NCBI GenBank assembly: GCA_009842505.1
Contig: VYFG01000135.1
Location: 1-64,000 of the forward strand
Length of the DNA: 64,000 bases
DNA from: Gammaproteobacteria bacterium
GTDB taxonomy: Bacteria; Pseudomonadota; Gammaproteobacteria; Arenicellales; Poriferihabitantaceae
Direction: 5' to 3'
Positions within the stretch are counted from its first letter, which is position 1, and the number at the start of each line of letters is the position of its first letter. The translations under genes were made by a program, and so were the position numbers. Below are positions 46,528-57,208 of this stretch, in pieces. The notes beneath the pieces are model-generated. The model was given only the letters and a program-made list of their open reading frames with translations. It made no database searches and was not told the origin of the DNA.

Positions 46528-47328
46528 TACCGTTGTTTACCACAGCAAGGACTGGCGCTCGCCAACGAGTTGGTTGCCGAAGGTTGTACAACGTTCACTT
46601 TCGGCGAAGTGGAGAAGCGTCTCGGGAAGTCGAAGACAGCCACCGCAAACCTCCTCAAGCGCATGGAGAATGTCGGCTTGGTTGATCGAGTACGGCGAGG
46701 GCACTACGTTGTGCGTCAACTGGGTGTGCTCGGTACTCCGGCTGCCGCCGAAAGCGTCGCATTGTCAGTCGGGGCGGCACTGGACGGCGTATCACATCGC
46801 ATTGCTTATCGAAGCGCCCTTTACGAGAACGACCTGTTGGTTCACCCGACTCGGTCCATTCAGGTCGCGGCCGTACGCCGGATTCGTACCAGGTCGCTCT
46901 CCGATTGGCCGCTGCAGGTTGTTATCGAATCGCCCGAGAAAATTGGGGTGGGGCGTATGCCGTGGGGAGCATCCCACATCTCCGATCGGCATCGCGCCGT
47001 CCTGGATGTGGCAAGGCGTCCGCGGCTCGTCGGCGGGATCGAGGTATTGGCGGAGGCTTTCGCCGCGGCCGCTTACGAACTGGACGCGGAGATTCTCATG
47101 GATTATGCCCGTCGGTTGGGTTGGTCAGCGGCGCTGCGGCGGCTGGGTTCGCTCGCCGGCGCCCTGGCATTGGAACCACTCCAGGGTTTCCTCCTACCCA
47201 TCAGGCCCATCACTGCGGATCTCGATCTCGAACCCGGAACCGGTGAACCCACGGTTTGGCGGGATAGCCGATGGCGCGTGCGCTGGCAAAGATCTGTTGA
47301 TGAATTGCTGGCCGTGACCGGCCATTGA
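46525..47328 (+). CDS. AbiEi-family antitoxin-like protein (orphan)
   Basis: This protein of about 267 residues has an N-terminal winged helix (TFTFGEVEKRLGKSKTATANLLKRMENVGLVDRVRRGHYVV) typical of type IV AbiEi antitoxins, seen in part as GEVEKRLGKSKTATANL and RVRRGHYVV. It is followed by the AbiEi core (YRSALYENDLLVHPTRSIQV, GIEVLAEAFAAAAYELDAEI, RRLGWSAALRRLGSLAGAL). The start at 46525 is chosen because ATG 46468 lies inside an operator-like repeat; both are possible. The AbiEii nucleotidyltransferase toxin that should follow is missing. The next 440 bases are non-coding before secA. Confidence 0.75.
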   Translation: MYRCLPQQGLALANELVAEGCTTFTFGEVEKRLGKSKTATANLLKRMENVGLVDRVRRGHYVVRQLGVLGTPAAAESVALSVGAALDGVSHRIAYRSALYENDLLVHPTRSIQVAAVRRIRTRSLSDWPLQVVIESPEKIGVGRMPWGASHISDRHRAVLDVARRPRLVGGIEVLAEAFAAAAYELDAEILMDYARRLGWSAALRRLGSLAGALALEPLQGFLLPIRPITADLDLEPGTGEPTVWRDSRWRVRWQRSVDELLAVTGH

Positions 47329-47769
47329 GCAATCTGGCAGGAGAAGTTTGTGAACTAGGCTTCAACTGACAGTCGTCCAATCAAACCGGTCACGGTCAGA
47401 TCATGTGCCGACTACTACAAATCATCTTTATTATCCCCATATGCTAGACTAGCGCTCCCTCGCCGCCGCAGTCTTCCTGCCTGTATCGGGCTTATCGAAC
47501 TGTACGTGTACGGTCGTGGGGCGAGTAGGTTGTTGACATGGCATAGAGGTCAAATTCTGTCTATGCTTCGCAGGATTCACGGCTATATTCATCTGTTCCA
47601 ACGCCTGGTTGCCGGACAATTATCCAAACGGAAACCCTTGATTGCACGATTGTTCCACATGGACATCGGCCAAATCTGATCGCCGTCCGATCAAGGATTC
47701 CTGGTTAAATTGATTAAGTAATTATTTATAAGAAGAATACATAAATCCTTTCCGTAATATCTGGAAAAT
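47329..47769. other. secA upstream region
   Basis: These 441 bases are relatively AT-rich and have no gene and no SecM-like reading frame. A TTGACA (47533-47538) is followed by a dyad GCATAGA (47541-47547) and TCTATGC (47560-47566). The last 60 bases before secA are very AT-rich. No AbiEii remnant is recognisable. Confidence 0.5.
47533..47566 (+). promoter_or_regulatory. TTGACA box with adjacent dyad upstream of secA
   Basis: Consensus TTGACA at 47533-47538 is followed after two bases by GCATAGA and, 12 bases on, its exact inverse TCTATGC. The dyad would lie between -35 and start. The expected -10 position reads poorly, so promoter activity is uncertain and the dyad may be an operator. Confidence 0.35.
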
Positions 47770-50526
47770 ATGCTGCAAACCGTACTCAAGAAAGTGTTCG
47801 GCGACCGCAATCAGCGGATGCTGAACAAGATGCAGAATATTGTGAAGCGCATCAACGGTCTCGAGGACGCCATGCGTGAACTCGACGACACCGCGCTTTG
47901 CGCCAGGACCGGGGAGTTTCGTGACCGGATCAAGGCGGGGGAAAGTATCGACGACATCCTGCCGGAGGCATTCGCCGTGGTGCGGGAGGCGTCCGTCCGG
48001 ACCTTGGAGCTGCGCCATTACGACGTTCAGCTGATCGGCGGGATGGTGCTCAACGACGGCAAGATCGCGGAAATGAAAACCGGGGAGGGCAAGACACTGG
48101 TCGCCACCCTGCCGGCTTACGTCAATGCCGTGGCGGGCATCCCGGTCCACATCGTGACGGTGAACGATTACCTGGCCAGGCGGGATGCCGAGTGGATGGG
48201 GAACATCTACAGCTTCCTCGGGCTGAGTGTGGGTGTCGTCGTGCCCGGACAGTCTCCGGATGAGAAACGGAGCGCATACCAGAGCGATATCGTCTACGGA
48301 ACCAACAACGAGTTCGGCTTCGACTACCTGCGGGACAACATGGCCTTCTCCTCGGAGGACCGGTTCCAGCAGGGCCTCGGATTTGCCATCGTGGACGAGG
48401 TTGACTCCATCCTGATTGACGAGGCGCGCACACCGCTCATCATTTCTGGGCCGGCGGAAGAAAGCAACGAGCTCTACCAGAAAATCAACGTGGTGGTGCC
48501 GGAACTGGTTCGCCAGGAGGAGGAAGACGGGCCGGGGCACTTCAGCGTGGACGAGAAGACAAGGCAGATATCGCTGACCGAGGACGGCCACGACCGTGGG
48601 GAACAACTGCTGGTGGCCGAAGGCCTGCTCGAGGAGGGCGACAGCCTGTATGAGCTTGGCAATATCAGCCTGATGCATCACCTCTATGCCGCCCTGCGCG
48701 CCCATAACCTGTTCAAGCGCGATGTGGACTACATCGTCCGGGACGGCCAGGTGGTGATCATTGACGAGTTCACCGGTCGGATGATGGCGGGACGGCGCTG
48801 GTCCGACGGCCTTCACCAGGCGGTGGAAGCCAAGGAGGGGGTGACCATCCAGCAGGAGAACCAGACCCTGGCGTCCATCACGTTCCAGAACTATTTCCGC
48901 CTGTACGACAACCTTTCGGGAATGACGGGCACCGCTGACACCGAGGCGCCGGAGTTTCTGCAGATCTACGGGCTGGAAGTGGTGATACTGCCCACCAACC
49001 AGCCCATGATCCGGGATGACCAGCCCGACCTGGTCTACCGGACCGCCGGGGAAAAATTCGACGCGATCGTGCACGGGATCCAGGATTGCCAGAAGCGGAA
49101 CCAGCCCGTGCTGGTGGGCACCGCATCCATTGACACCTCGGAAAATCTGTCGGGCATCCTCAGCAAGCTGGATATCGACCACCAGGTGCTGAACGCGAAG
49201 CACCACGAACGCGAAGCGGAAATCATCGCCGAGGCGGGCCGCCCCGGGCGGGTGACCATCGCCACCAACATGGCGGGGCGGGGCACCGACATCGTTCTTG
49301 GCGGCAATCTAGAGATTGAGCTGTCCAGGCTCGATGAGGACGACCATGAACCGGCGCGGAAGGCCTGGGAGGATCGGCACAGCCAGGTGCTCAAGGCCGG
49401 CGGCCTGCATGTTCTCGGCACCGAACGCAACGAGTCGCGGCGGGTCGACAACCAGCTCCGGGGGCGCTGCGGCCGTCAGGGTGATCCGGGCTCCAGCCGT
49501 TTCTATCTTTCGCTGGAAGACAACCTGATGCGGATCTTCGGATCCGGCAGGATCTCGAACCTGATGCAGAAGCTGGGCATGGAGGATGGCGAGGCCATCG
49601 AGCATACCTGGGTCACCAAGGCCATCGAGAATGCCCAGAAGAAGGTCGAGGGGCACAACTTCGATATCCGCAAGCAATTGCTCGAATACGATGACGTGGC
49701 CAATGAGCAGCGCAAGGTGGTCTACGACCAGCGCAACATGCTGATGGCCACGGATGACGTTTCCGAATACATCCAGCACAACCGCGAAGAGTCCATTCAG
49801 GCGGTCATCAGTCGCAGCGTGCCTCCGCAGACGCTGGAGGAGCAGTGGGACATCGGGACGCTTGAGCAGGACCTGGAGCGGGAATTCGGCATCGCCCTGC
49901 CGGTGGCGCAATGGCTGGAGGAGGATGATTCCCTCCACGAGGAGCCGCTCCGGGGCAAGATCACCGGCGCCATCGAGTCCATGATCGCGGACAAGGAGAG
50001 CCGGGTGGGTCCGGAGGCCATGCGCCATTTCGAGAAGGCGGTCATGCTGAAAATCCTGGACGAGCAATGGAAGGAGCATCTCGCCAGCATGGACCACCTT
50101 CGCCAGGGCATCGGCCTGCGGGGCTATGCACAGAAGAACCCGAAGCAGGAATACAAGCGCGAAGCGTTTGAAATGTTCGCCCGGTTGCTGGACGACGTCA
50201 AGTACACCGTGTCCACTACGCTGGCAAGGCTGCACATTCCCACTGCCGAGGAGATCGCGGAGATGGAGGCCCGCCAGAGGGAACTCCAGCGTCAGCAACA
50301 GCAGCAGGCGATGAAATTCATCCACGCGGACGCCGCCGCGGTGCCGGAGGAAAGCGCCCCCCCGCAACCGCAGGCCGCATCCGGGCAGCCCGGCGCCGCG
50401 GTGCGCAGGACGCAACCCGCGTCCAGGCAGCCGGTCACCCGCCAGGGAAGGAAAATCGGCCGGAACGAGCCCTGCCCCTGCGGCTCCGGCAAGAAATACA
50501 AGCAGTGCTGTGGCCGTATCGGCTGA
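47770..50526 (+). CDS. secA: Preprotein translocase ATPase SecA
   Basis: This 918-residue motor drives export through SecYEG. Visible parts are NBD1 Walker [18 protein letters not shown], the DEAD-like Walker [17 protein letters not shown], the preprotein cross-linking domain, NBD2 [14 protein letters not shown], helicase motif [21 protein letters not shown], the helical scaffold/wing, and a C-terminal zinc-binding SEC-C motif [18 protein letters not shown] for SecB and ribosome contact. Length is usual (901 in E. coli). ATG 47770 gives the canonical N-terminus [14 protein letters not shown]. Confidence 0.99.
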   Translation: MLQTVLKKVFGDRNQRMLNKMQNIVKRINGLEDAMRELDDTALCARTGEFRDRIKAGESIDDILPEAFAVVREASVRTLELRHYDVQLIGGMVLNDGKIAEMKTGEGKTLVATLPAYVNAVAGIPVHIVTVNDYLARRDAEWMGNIYSFLGLSVGVVVPGQSPDEKRSAYQSDIVYGTNNEFGFDYLRDNMAFSSEDRFQQGLGFAIVDEVDSILIDEARTPLIISGPAEESNELYQKINVVVPELVRQEEEDGPGHFSVDEKTRQISLTEDGHDRGEQLLVAEGLLEEGDSLYELGNISLMHHLYAALRAHNLFKRDVDYIVRDGQVVIIDEFTGRMMAGRRWSDGLHQAVEAKEGVTIQQENQTLASITFQNYFRLYDNLSGMTGTADTEAPEFLQIYGLEVVILPTNQPMIRDDQPDLVYRTAGEKFDAIVHGIQDCQKRNQPVLVGTASIDTSENLSGILSKLDIDHQVLNAKHHEREAEIIAEAGRPGRVTIATNMAGRGTDIVLGGNLEIELSRLDEDDHEPARKAWEDRHSQVLKAGGLHVLGTERNESRRVDNQLRGRCGRQGDPGSSRFYLSLEDNLMRIFGSGRISNLMQKLGMEDGEAIEHTWVTKAIENAQKKVEGHNFDIRKQLLEYDDVANEQRKVVYDQRNMLMATDDVSEYIQHNREESIQAVISRSVPPQTLEEQWDIGTLEQDLEREFGIALPVAQWLEEDDSLHEEPLRGKITGAIESMIADKESRVGPEAMRHFEKAVMLKILDEQWKEHLASMDHLRQGIGLRGYAQKNPKQEYKREAFEMFARLLDDVKYTVSTTLARLHIPTAEEIAEMEARQRELQRQQQQQAMKFIHADAAAVPEESAPPQPQAASGQPGAAVRRTQPASRQPVTRQGRKIGRNEPCPCGSGKKYKQCCGRIG

Positions 50527-50550
50527 CGCGCGGCCCGGGGGGCAATTCCC

Positions 50551-51783
50551 ATGGCCGCGCTGAAGACTTCCCCGCTGGCACCTCCGGGCTTTCCCGTACT
50601 GCCGGAAGTTGCCGGAGTCCGCCTTGCTGCCGTAGAGGCAAATATCCACTATCGGGGCAGGAACGATGTCATGCTGGCGGCATTCGACGCCGGGACCCGG
50701 GTGGCGGGCGTGCTGACCAGGTCCCTCACCGCCAGTGCGCCGGTACACTGGTGCCGGGAGCGGTTGCCCCAGGGGTGCGCCGGTGCACTGATCGTGTGCG
50801 CCGGCAATGCCAACGCATTCACCGGCCAGACGGGGCATCGGCATGTACGGGAAACCTGCGAGGCGGTTGGCGCGCAGCTGGGCTGCAGCCCTGACGAGGT
50901 TTTTGTCGCTTCCACCGGCGTCATCGGCGATACGCTGCCCATCGGACGCGTTCTCGATGCAGTGCCCGTGGCGGCGGCGGGTCTCGGGGGGAACTGGGAG
51001 AGTGCCGCGCGGGCCATCATGACCACGGACACGTTTCCGAAGGGAGCAACCCGAACCGCGGCCATCGGCGACACTACGGTAAGAATCAACGGCTTTGCGA
51101 AGGGTTCCGGAATGATCGAGCCCGACATGGCCACGATGCTGGCGTTTGTATTCACCGACGCCGCCATTCCCGGGCAGGTATTGCAGGATCTGCTGGTGGA
51201 ATGCAATCAGGATTCGTTCAATTCCATCACCGTGGACAGCGATACCTCCACCTCGGACACCTGCCTCCTGTTTGCCAGCGGAGCCGCCGGAAACGCCGAG
51301 CCCGTCTCGGCATCTGATACCCGGCTGGCCGGCTTTCGCGAAGCCTTGGAGGCGCTCATGCAGGACCTTGCGGTCCAGGTGGTGCGTGACGGCGAAGGCG
51401 CCGAAAAACTCATCGAGGTGGTTGTGCGGGGCGCCGCAACCGATGCCGAGGCCCGGGTTGCGGCGAAGGCCATCGCTAATTCACCGCTGGTCAAGACCGC
51501 CGTGGCCGGCGAGGACGCGAACTGGGGCCGGGTGGTGATGGCCGTGGGCAAGTCGGGCACCCGGTTGGATCAGCGCAACCTCGGCGTGTCCTTCGGTGGC
51601 ATCACCATCGCCAGCGGAGGAGGGAAGGTGGAGGATTACGACGAGTCCCTGGTCACCGGGCACCTGAAGGGCCGGGAGATCCTGATCGAAGTGGAGCTTG
51701 GGGCGGGCACCGGTACATCCAGGGTCTGGACCTGCGACCTGACCCATGGCTACATCGAGATCAACGCCGACTACCGTTCCTGA
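50551..51783 (+). CDS. argJ: Bifunctional ornithine acetyltransferase / N-acetylglutamate synthase ArgJ
   Basis: This 410-residue Ntn-type enzyme recycles the acetyl group in arginine synthesis. Self-cleavage occurs before the Thr in EPDMATMLAFVFTDAAI, giving alpha and beta chains. Conserved elements are TKGVIG-like VASTGVIGDTLP, GFAKGSGMIEPDMATML, the beta-chain VDSDTSTSDTC, and the C-terminal ADYRS. It starts at ATG 50551, 24 bases after secA. Presence of ArgJ indicates the acetyl-recycling arginine pathway rather than the linear ArgE route. Confidence 0.97.
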   Translation: MAALKTSPLAPPGFPVLPEVAGVRLAAVEANIHYRGRNDVMLAAFDAGTRVAGVLTRSLTASAPVHWCRERLPQGCAGALIVCAGNANAFTGQTGHRHVRETCEAVGAQLGCSPDEVFVASTGVIGDTLPIGRVLDAVPVAAAGLGGNWESAARAIMTTDTFPKGATRTAAIGDTTVRINGFAKGSGMIEPDMATMLAFVFTDAAIPGQVLQDLLVECNQDSFNSITVDSDTSTSDTCLLFASGAAGNAEPVSASDTRLAGFREALEALMQDLAVQVVRDGEGAEKLIEVVVRGAATDAEARVAAKAIANSPLVKTAVAGEDANWGRVVMAVGKSGTRLDQRNLGVSFGGITIASGGGKVEDYDESLVTGHLKGREILIEVELGAGTGTSRVWTCDLTHGYIEINADYRS

Positions 51784-51790
51784 TCCCGCA

Positions 51791-52243
51791 ATGGACACGC
51801 CCGTGCCGGAGGACCGGTTGCATGTGGTGGTCGGCGTCATCGCGGATTCCCGGGGCAGGCTCCTGATCCAGCAAAGACGCCCCGGAACACCGAAAGCCGG
51901 GCAGTGGGAGTTTCCGGGGGGCAAGGTGGAACCCGGTGAGTCGCCCGGCTTCGCGCTCGCGCGTGAACTCGAGGAGGAACTCGGCATAGAGGATGCCGTA
52001 TCGACACCCCTTGCGAAGATCAGGCACGACTATGACCATGCCCGCGTGTGGCTCGATACCCGGCTGGTGACTTCCTTCCATGGACAGGCACGGGGCCGCG
52101 AGGGACAGTCCGTCGCCTGGGTGCATGTGGAGGAAATACTGTGGTTCGATGTCCTGGAAGCGGTGCACCCAATCCTTGCGGCTTACAAGCGGACCAGCCG
52201 CAGGAAGGAGGAAGATGGATCGGGAGGCTCGAGGACCGGCTGA
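51791..52243 (+). CDS. mutT: 8-oxo-dGTP diphosphatase MutT
   Basis: This 150-residue NUDIX enzyme has the box GGKVEPGESPGFALARELEE followed by ELGI, with REXXEE-type residues intact (here ELEEEL). The substrate loop WEFPGGK is the MutT signature for 8-oxo-dGTP clean-up. The start MDTPVPEDRLH at 51791 is seven bases after argJ; the frame extends upstream to 51746 inside argJ. secA-argJ-mutT order is common in gammaproteobacteria, where coaE also lies nearby, as here 2 kb downstream on the other strand. Confidence 0.93.
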   Translation: MDTPVPEDRLHVVVGVIADSRGRLLIQQRRPGTPKAGQWEFPGGKVEPGESPGFALARELEEELGIEDAVSTPLAKIRHDYDHARVWLDTRLVTSFHGQARGREGQSVAWVHVEEILWFDVLEAVHPILAAYKRTSRRKEEDGSGGSRTG

Positions 52244-52344
52244 ACGGTATGGCGGAGACGGGGGGTGTCTGAACCGCGGTTTCAGCCTTCCGGGGTCCGA
52301 ACCTGCGTCGGCCTGATCAGGGATTCGGCCGGCATGCCCGGTTC

Positions 52345-52434
52345 CTAGTTCAGCCCCCGGATCATTTTCAGGGTCAACGGACGTCTGCGGTTCAGAATCC
52401 CGTAGACACGGTTGGATTGGCCCGACTTTGACAC
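52345..52434 (-). pseudogene. HigA-type antitoxin C-terminal fragment
   Basis: Read on the minus strand this gives SKSGQSNRVYGILNRRRPLT, then LKMIRGLN and a TAG stop. It is the recognition helix and following segment of HigA-type Xre antitoxins (pattern S-x-V-x-x-x-L-x-x-K/R-R-x-L-T-L). No N-terminal domain precedes it, because Fic coding sequence directly abuts it. About 75 bases are nearly identical to the tail of the larger HigA pseudogene at 53.7 kb. Confidence 0.7.
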
Positions 52435-52435
52435 C

Positions 52436-53590
52436 TCATGGATACCGGTTTCCGAATTCTTGGTCTGCCGGCATTTCCGGTATCTCCATGAAGATACCCA
52501 TCAACGGGCGATTGACGTAGTAGTTGTAGCGCCCGATCTTGTGTTTCTCGATGAATCCCTTTTCTGTCAACAGCTCCAGGTATTTGACCGCGGTCACGCG
52601 CGAGACCTGCAGGTCGGTCTGCACCGCTTCGATTTTGGTGTAGGGGTGCCGGAATAGATTGTTGAGCAGGTCCTGACTGTAGATCTTCGGCAACTCCGCG
52701 CGGATGCGGTGTTTGTACGCCATCATGATTTCCTTGATCCGCTGGATGATCCAGATGGTCTGGCGCGAGGTGAGTTCGACGCCTTCCAGCATGTAGAGGA
52801 TCCAGGGCTCCCAGTCACCGGTATCCCGCGTGGCCTGCAACAGGCGATAGTAGTCCGCCTTGTTGCGGATGATATAGCCGCTGAGATAGAGCACCGGGAT
52901 ATCGAGTAGCCCCCTTGCCACCAGGTAGATGATATTGATGATGCGTCCGGTACGGCCGTTGCCGTCATAAAAGGGATGGATGCTCTCGAACTGGTAGTGG
53001 ATCACTGCCATCTTGACCAGTGGGTCGACATTGGAGAGTTCGTCATCGTTGATGAACTGTTCCAGGTTATTCATCAGGCGCACAATCTCCCCGTGATCCT
53101 GCGGCGGCGTATAAAGGGTCTCGCCGGTGCGCTCATTCCTGAGTGCCGTGCCCGGGAGTTTTCGGATGCCGGCTTCGTTCTGTTCCAGCACCCGGTGGAT
53201 CCCGACGATGCGGTTGACCGTGAGCAACCGGTCGTGTTTCACCTGCTCGAAGGCGTTCTTCAGGGCGGTGGCGTAACGATTGACCTCCTTGGCGGCCGGA
53301 TTCTTTATATAATCCCCGAACAGGACGGCCTTGTAGAGATCATCGTGGGTGGTGACGACGTTCTCGATCTCGGAACTGTCCTTGGCCTCCTGCAGAATAA
53401 GGGTATTGATCAGGATGTGCTCGCTGGGGATGGTGGCTGCCATGCCCTTGAGTTCGGCCAGATAGCGATGGGCCGGGGCAAGGCTTTTCAGCACCGAACG
53501 GGATTCCAGTTCGGCGGTGGGCGGTAGCGGTGAGATGGTGCCTTGGGTCGTCACAGGATCCGCGTCCCCTATGTGTATAGAAAATGGCAC
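52436..53590 (-). CDS. Fic-family AMPylase (SoFic-like, class II)
   Basis: This 384-residue protein has an N-terminal Fic_N helix bundle carrying the auto-inhibitory motif SSEIEN (S/T-x-x-x-E-N), then the Fic core with the intact catalytic motif HPFYDGNGRTGR, and a C-terminal winged helix (LLNNLFRHPYTKIEAVQTDL, SRVTAVKYLELL). Layout and length match Shewanella SoFic. Fic enzymes transfer AMP to target Ser/Thr/Tyr and here would be held inactive by the motif's Glu. The start is GTG 53590; GTG 53554 is an alternative that clears a palindrome spanning the first. It appears to be a later insertion among HigBA remnants. Confidence 0.92.
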   Translation of the reverse strand: MPFSIHIGDADPVTTQGTISPLPPTAELESRSVLKSLAPAHRYLAELKGMAATIPSEHILINTLILQEAKDSSEIENVVTTHDDLYKAVLFGDYIKNPAAKEVNRYATALKNAFEQVKHDRLLTVNRIVGIHRVLEQNEAGIRKLPGTALRNERTGETLYTPPQDHGEIVRLMNNLEQFINDDELSNVDPLVKMAVIHYQFESIHPFYDGNGRTGRIINIIYLVARGLLDIPVLYLSGYIIRNKADYYRLLQATRDTGDWEPWILYMLEGVELTSRQTIWIIQRIKEIMMAYKHRIRAELPKIYSQDLLNNLFRHPYTKIEAVQTDLQVSRVTAVKYLELLTEKGFIEKHKIGRYNYYVNRPLMGIFMEIPEMPADQEFGNRYP

Positions 53591-53600
53591 TTTCTATACA
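53574..53600 (-). promoter_or_regulatory. Operator-like palindrome over the fic start
   Basis: TGTATAGAAA (53574-53583) and TTTCTATACA (53591-53600) are perfect 10-base inverted arms separated by seven bases. The GTG start of fic lies in the spacer. A repressor bound here would block transcription or translation initiation. The Fic protein's own C-terminal winged helix is a candidate ligand. Confidence 0.65.
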
Positions 53601-53742
53601 TAATTCTCCCTCATGTCATTAAAATGATTGTTTTATATATATGAACGGATCCATATGCATAGATCGTTACTCATTGCGGGGAAGCCTGTAACTCACTGAC
53701 ACGTTGGGATAATTTCGGTGATTACAGTGCAAAAAGCCTGAT

Positions 53743-54077
53743 TTAACTGTCTGGAATGCCAGGTTCCTGATTCGGCCTCCAGATCATCTTCAGGGTCAAC
53801 GGACGTCTGCGGTTCAGAATCCCGTGGACACGGTTGGTTTGACCGATCATGGGGACAAGGTCCTTCACACCCTGGTTGATTCCATTTCGAAATAGCTCGA
53901 TTCCACTGGATCAGGCGGGTACAGAGGGAAGTGTTTGGCTTCATCGGCTTCGACCTGGGTCACCAGCACATCGAACCTTTCCCCCTCGGATGAATCCGCC
54001 CCGGACGTCATCAGGCTGTCAATCTCCACCAGCGCCTCCCGGTAGTCGGTACCGGTTCTGATCGGCTTGATATCCAT
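53743..54077 (-). pseudogene. HigA antitoxin pseudogene (frameshifted)
   Basis: From ATG 54077 the frame gives MDIKPIRTGTDYREALVEID, then SLMTSGADSSEGERFDVLVTQ and AKHFPLYPPDPVE, the N-terminal half of HigA. It then shifts and stops at VESSYFEMESTRV (53865). In another frame the missing half continues: GVKDLVPMIGQTNRVHGILN, RRRPLTLKMIWRPNQEPGIPDS, stop at 53743. A single indel near 53880 would explain it. The HigA DNA-binding half is therefore not made as part of the protein. Confidence 0.75.
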
Positions 54078-54091
54078 TGCAATTTCCTCGG

Positions 54092-54135
54092 TCACAGAAT
54101 TTTCTGTGCATCGATCCGCTCATATATCGGACCTA
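54092..54135 (-). pseudogene. HigB toxin C-terminal remnant
   Basis: Directly upstream of the HigA start the minus strand reads GPIYERIDAQKIL and stop. This matches the extreme C-terminus of HigB mRNA interferases (typically GTH-x-EYD-x-IDA-x-x-stop). The rest of the toxin gene is gone; coaE begins its 3' end 45 bases away. Order toxin then antitoxin fits higBA. Confidence 0.55.
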
Positions 54136-54179
54136 CTGCAAGTACATCCCGGGTTGTTTGCAGTTCGGAAGTGGCGATT

Positions 54180-54776
54180 TCAGTCGAAACGGCGCTGCAG
54201 GTCCATGAGCACACGACCGAACCGGGACGCCAGCGTTTCCCGGTCCGAATCGTTATCCAAAACATGGTCCGCGGCTTCAAGCCGCTCTTCGTCCGTGGCC
54301 TGCTGATCCATCACCCGCTCCACATCTTCCCGACGCATTCCACGGCATTCTATCAGCCGAGCAATGCGCACCTCCTTCGGGCAGTGCACGACGATCACGC
54401 AATCCATGTCCTGTTGCCTCCCGGTCTCCACCAGGAGGGGGATTTCCAGGATGCAATATGGATCGGTGCAGTTCGATGCCCGGCTGTCCATCTCCCGGCG
54501 GATCAGGGGGTGCAACAGGTTTTCGAGCCAAAGGCGCTGGTCCGCACTGGCGAAGACTTCCCGCCCAAGCGCCCCCCGGTCCAGACTGCCGTCCGCCTTC
54601 AGGATTCCTTCGCCAAAGCGAGACACGATCGCCACCAGGGCCTTTGCGCCCGGACGGGTGACTTCACGGGCAACGGCATCCGCGTCCACCACCTGGACGC
54701 CCCGGTCGACGAACAGCTTCGCCACGGTGGACTTGCCGCTGCCGATGCCGCCGGTGAGTCCTACCCTGGCAGCCAT
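54180..54776 (-). CDS. coaE: Dephospho-CoA kinase
   Basis: This 198-residue P-loop kinase catalyses the last step of coenzyme A synthesis. Walker A is GLTGGIGSGKSTVAKLF at the N-terminus, followed by DADAVAREVTRPG (substrate Asp), HPLIRREM, and the lid region RGMRREDVERVMDQQ. Length is typical. It is transcribed away from iscR. In many gammaproteobacteria coaE is grouped with secA and mutT, consistent with its position here after the toxin-remnant patch. Confidence 0.96.
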   Translation of the reverse strand: MAARVGLTGGIGSGKSTVAKLFVDRGVQVVDADAVAREVTRPGAKALVAIVSRFGEGILKADGSLDRGALGREVFASADQRLWLENLLHPLIRREMDSRASNCTDPYCILEIPLLVETGRQQDMDCVIVVHCPKEVRIARLIECRGMRREDVERVMDQQATDEERLEAADHVLDNDSDRETLASRFGRVLMDLQRRFD

Positions 54777-55061
54777 CGGGTCGGCGTCAGTCCGAGGGTT
54801 TCATTGGCCGACTGTCCTTCGGATGGGGCTCCCGACTCCAGGGACATCATCGGCATGAGTAAAATCACCAGGGCTGAATGGCAACCCGCGCTATCTTCCG
54901 CGGGGCCGGCAGGGCGGAAAGACGGGCTGGTGACGGGTATTCCCGAATTCGGGGAACGCACCCGTATCCGCGTCCGGCGAAGGCTTGATCGACGGCCTGT
55001 TCCGGCGACATGGAATACCGAGGCCCCGAACTACCTGGCTGGAAGAGATATTGCCAAAATG

Positions 55062-55088
55062 AAAAACCTAGTAAAATACTTGGTTTTT
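55062..55088. promoter_or_regulatory. Perfect palindrome AAAAACC-N13-GGTTTTT upstream of iscR
   Basis: AAAAACC (55062-55068) and GGTTTTT (55082-55088) are exact inverted arms 13 bases apart, 80 bases before iscR. The outer half-sites and the 13-base spacing match the general form of IscR type-2 sites (WWWWCC-N13-GGWWWW), although the inner positions of that consensus are not conserved. It probably mediates autoregulation of the iscR-suf operon. Confidence 0.6.
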
Positions 55089-55168
55089 ATCCTAGAGCCC
55101 TTATTGTTACTCATCAAGGCGGGACCTGCACGTTCGTTCGTGCAAAATGTAACCTGAATTTCGGCGAA

Positions 55169-55648
55169 ATGCGACTCACAACCAAAGGACGCTATGCGGT
55201 GACGGCGATGATTGATCTCGCCATGAATCAGTCGCTGGGTCCGGTTTCATTGAAAAGCATATCGGTCAACCAGGGAATTTCGCTATCCTACCTGGAGCAG
55301 CTGTTCGCGAAAATGAAACGGAAGAACCTGGTTGTGGGCGCGCGTGGTCCGGGCGGTGGATACGTGCTGGCCAGGGATGTCGACAGCATCAGCATTGCCG
55401 ACATCATCCTGGCGGTGGATGAACCGCTGGATATCACCGAGTGCGAGGGCGAGGAGAACTGCCATGACGGCAAGCGCTGCCTGACCCATGATCTGTGGTC
55501 CGAACTGACCGATCAGTTGCATGTGTTTTTAAGGGGAATCAGACTGGGCGAGCTGATGCGGCGAAGCGGGATTGACCAGGCGCGGAACAGCGGCCCGGCA
55601 GTACGGCTTGCCCGTAGCGACGGCCACAGGGTTGGCCTTCCTGAATGA
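55169..55648 (+). CDS. iscR: Rrf2-family Fe-S regulator IscR
   Basis: This 159-residue protein has the Rrf2 winged helix ([20 protein letters not shown] at the start, [18 protein letters not shown] recognition region, [11 protein letters not shown] wing) and three cluster-binding cysteines spaced C-x5-C-x5-C in [15 protein letters not shown], exactly the IscR [2Fe-2S] pattern. ATG 55169 gives the canonical start; upstream codons in frame are not conserved. It heads the suf operon and should repress it when Fe-S supply is adequate. Confidence 0.95.
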   Translation: MRLTTKGRYAVTAMIDLAMNQSLGPVSLKSISVNQGISLSYLEQLFAKMKRKNLVVGARGPGGGYVLARDVDSISIADIILAVDEPLDITECEGEENCHDGKRCLTHDLWSELTDQLHVFLRGIRLGELMRRSGIDQARNSGPAVRLARSDGHRVGLPE

Positions 55649-55710
55649 GGACCCGGACGGTAGCCGGACCGGAACCATCGGCACAAGACAAAACAGAACA
55701 GTCAACCGAC

Positions 55711-57162
<1,452 letters not shown>

Positions 57163-57208
57163 TCCGGCCGGGGCGCGCATACCAATTTTCAATTTCTCAA
57201 TTCACAAC

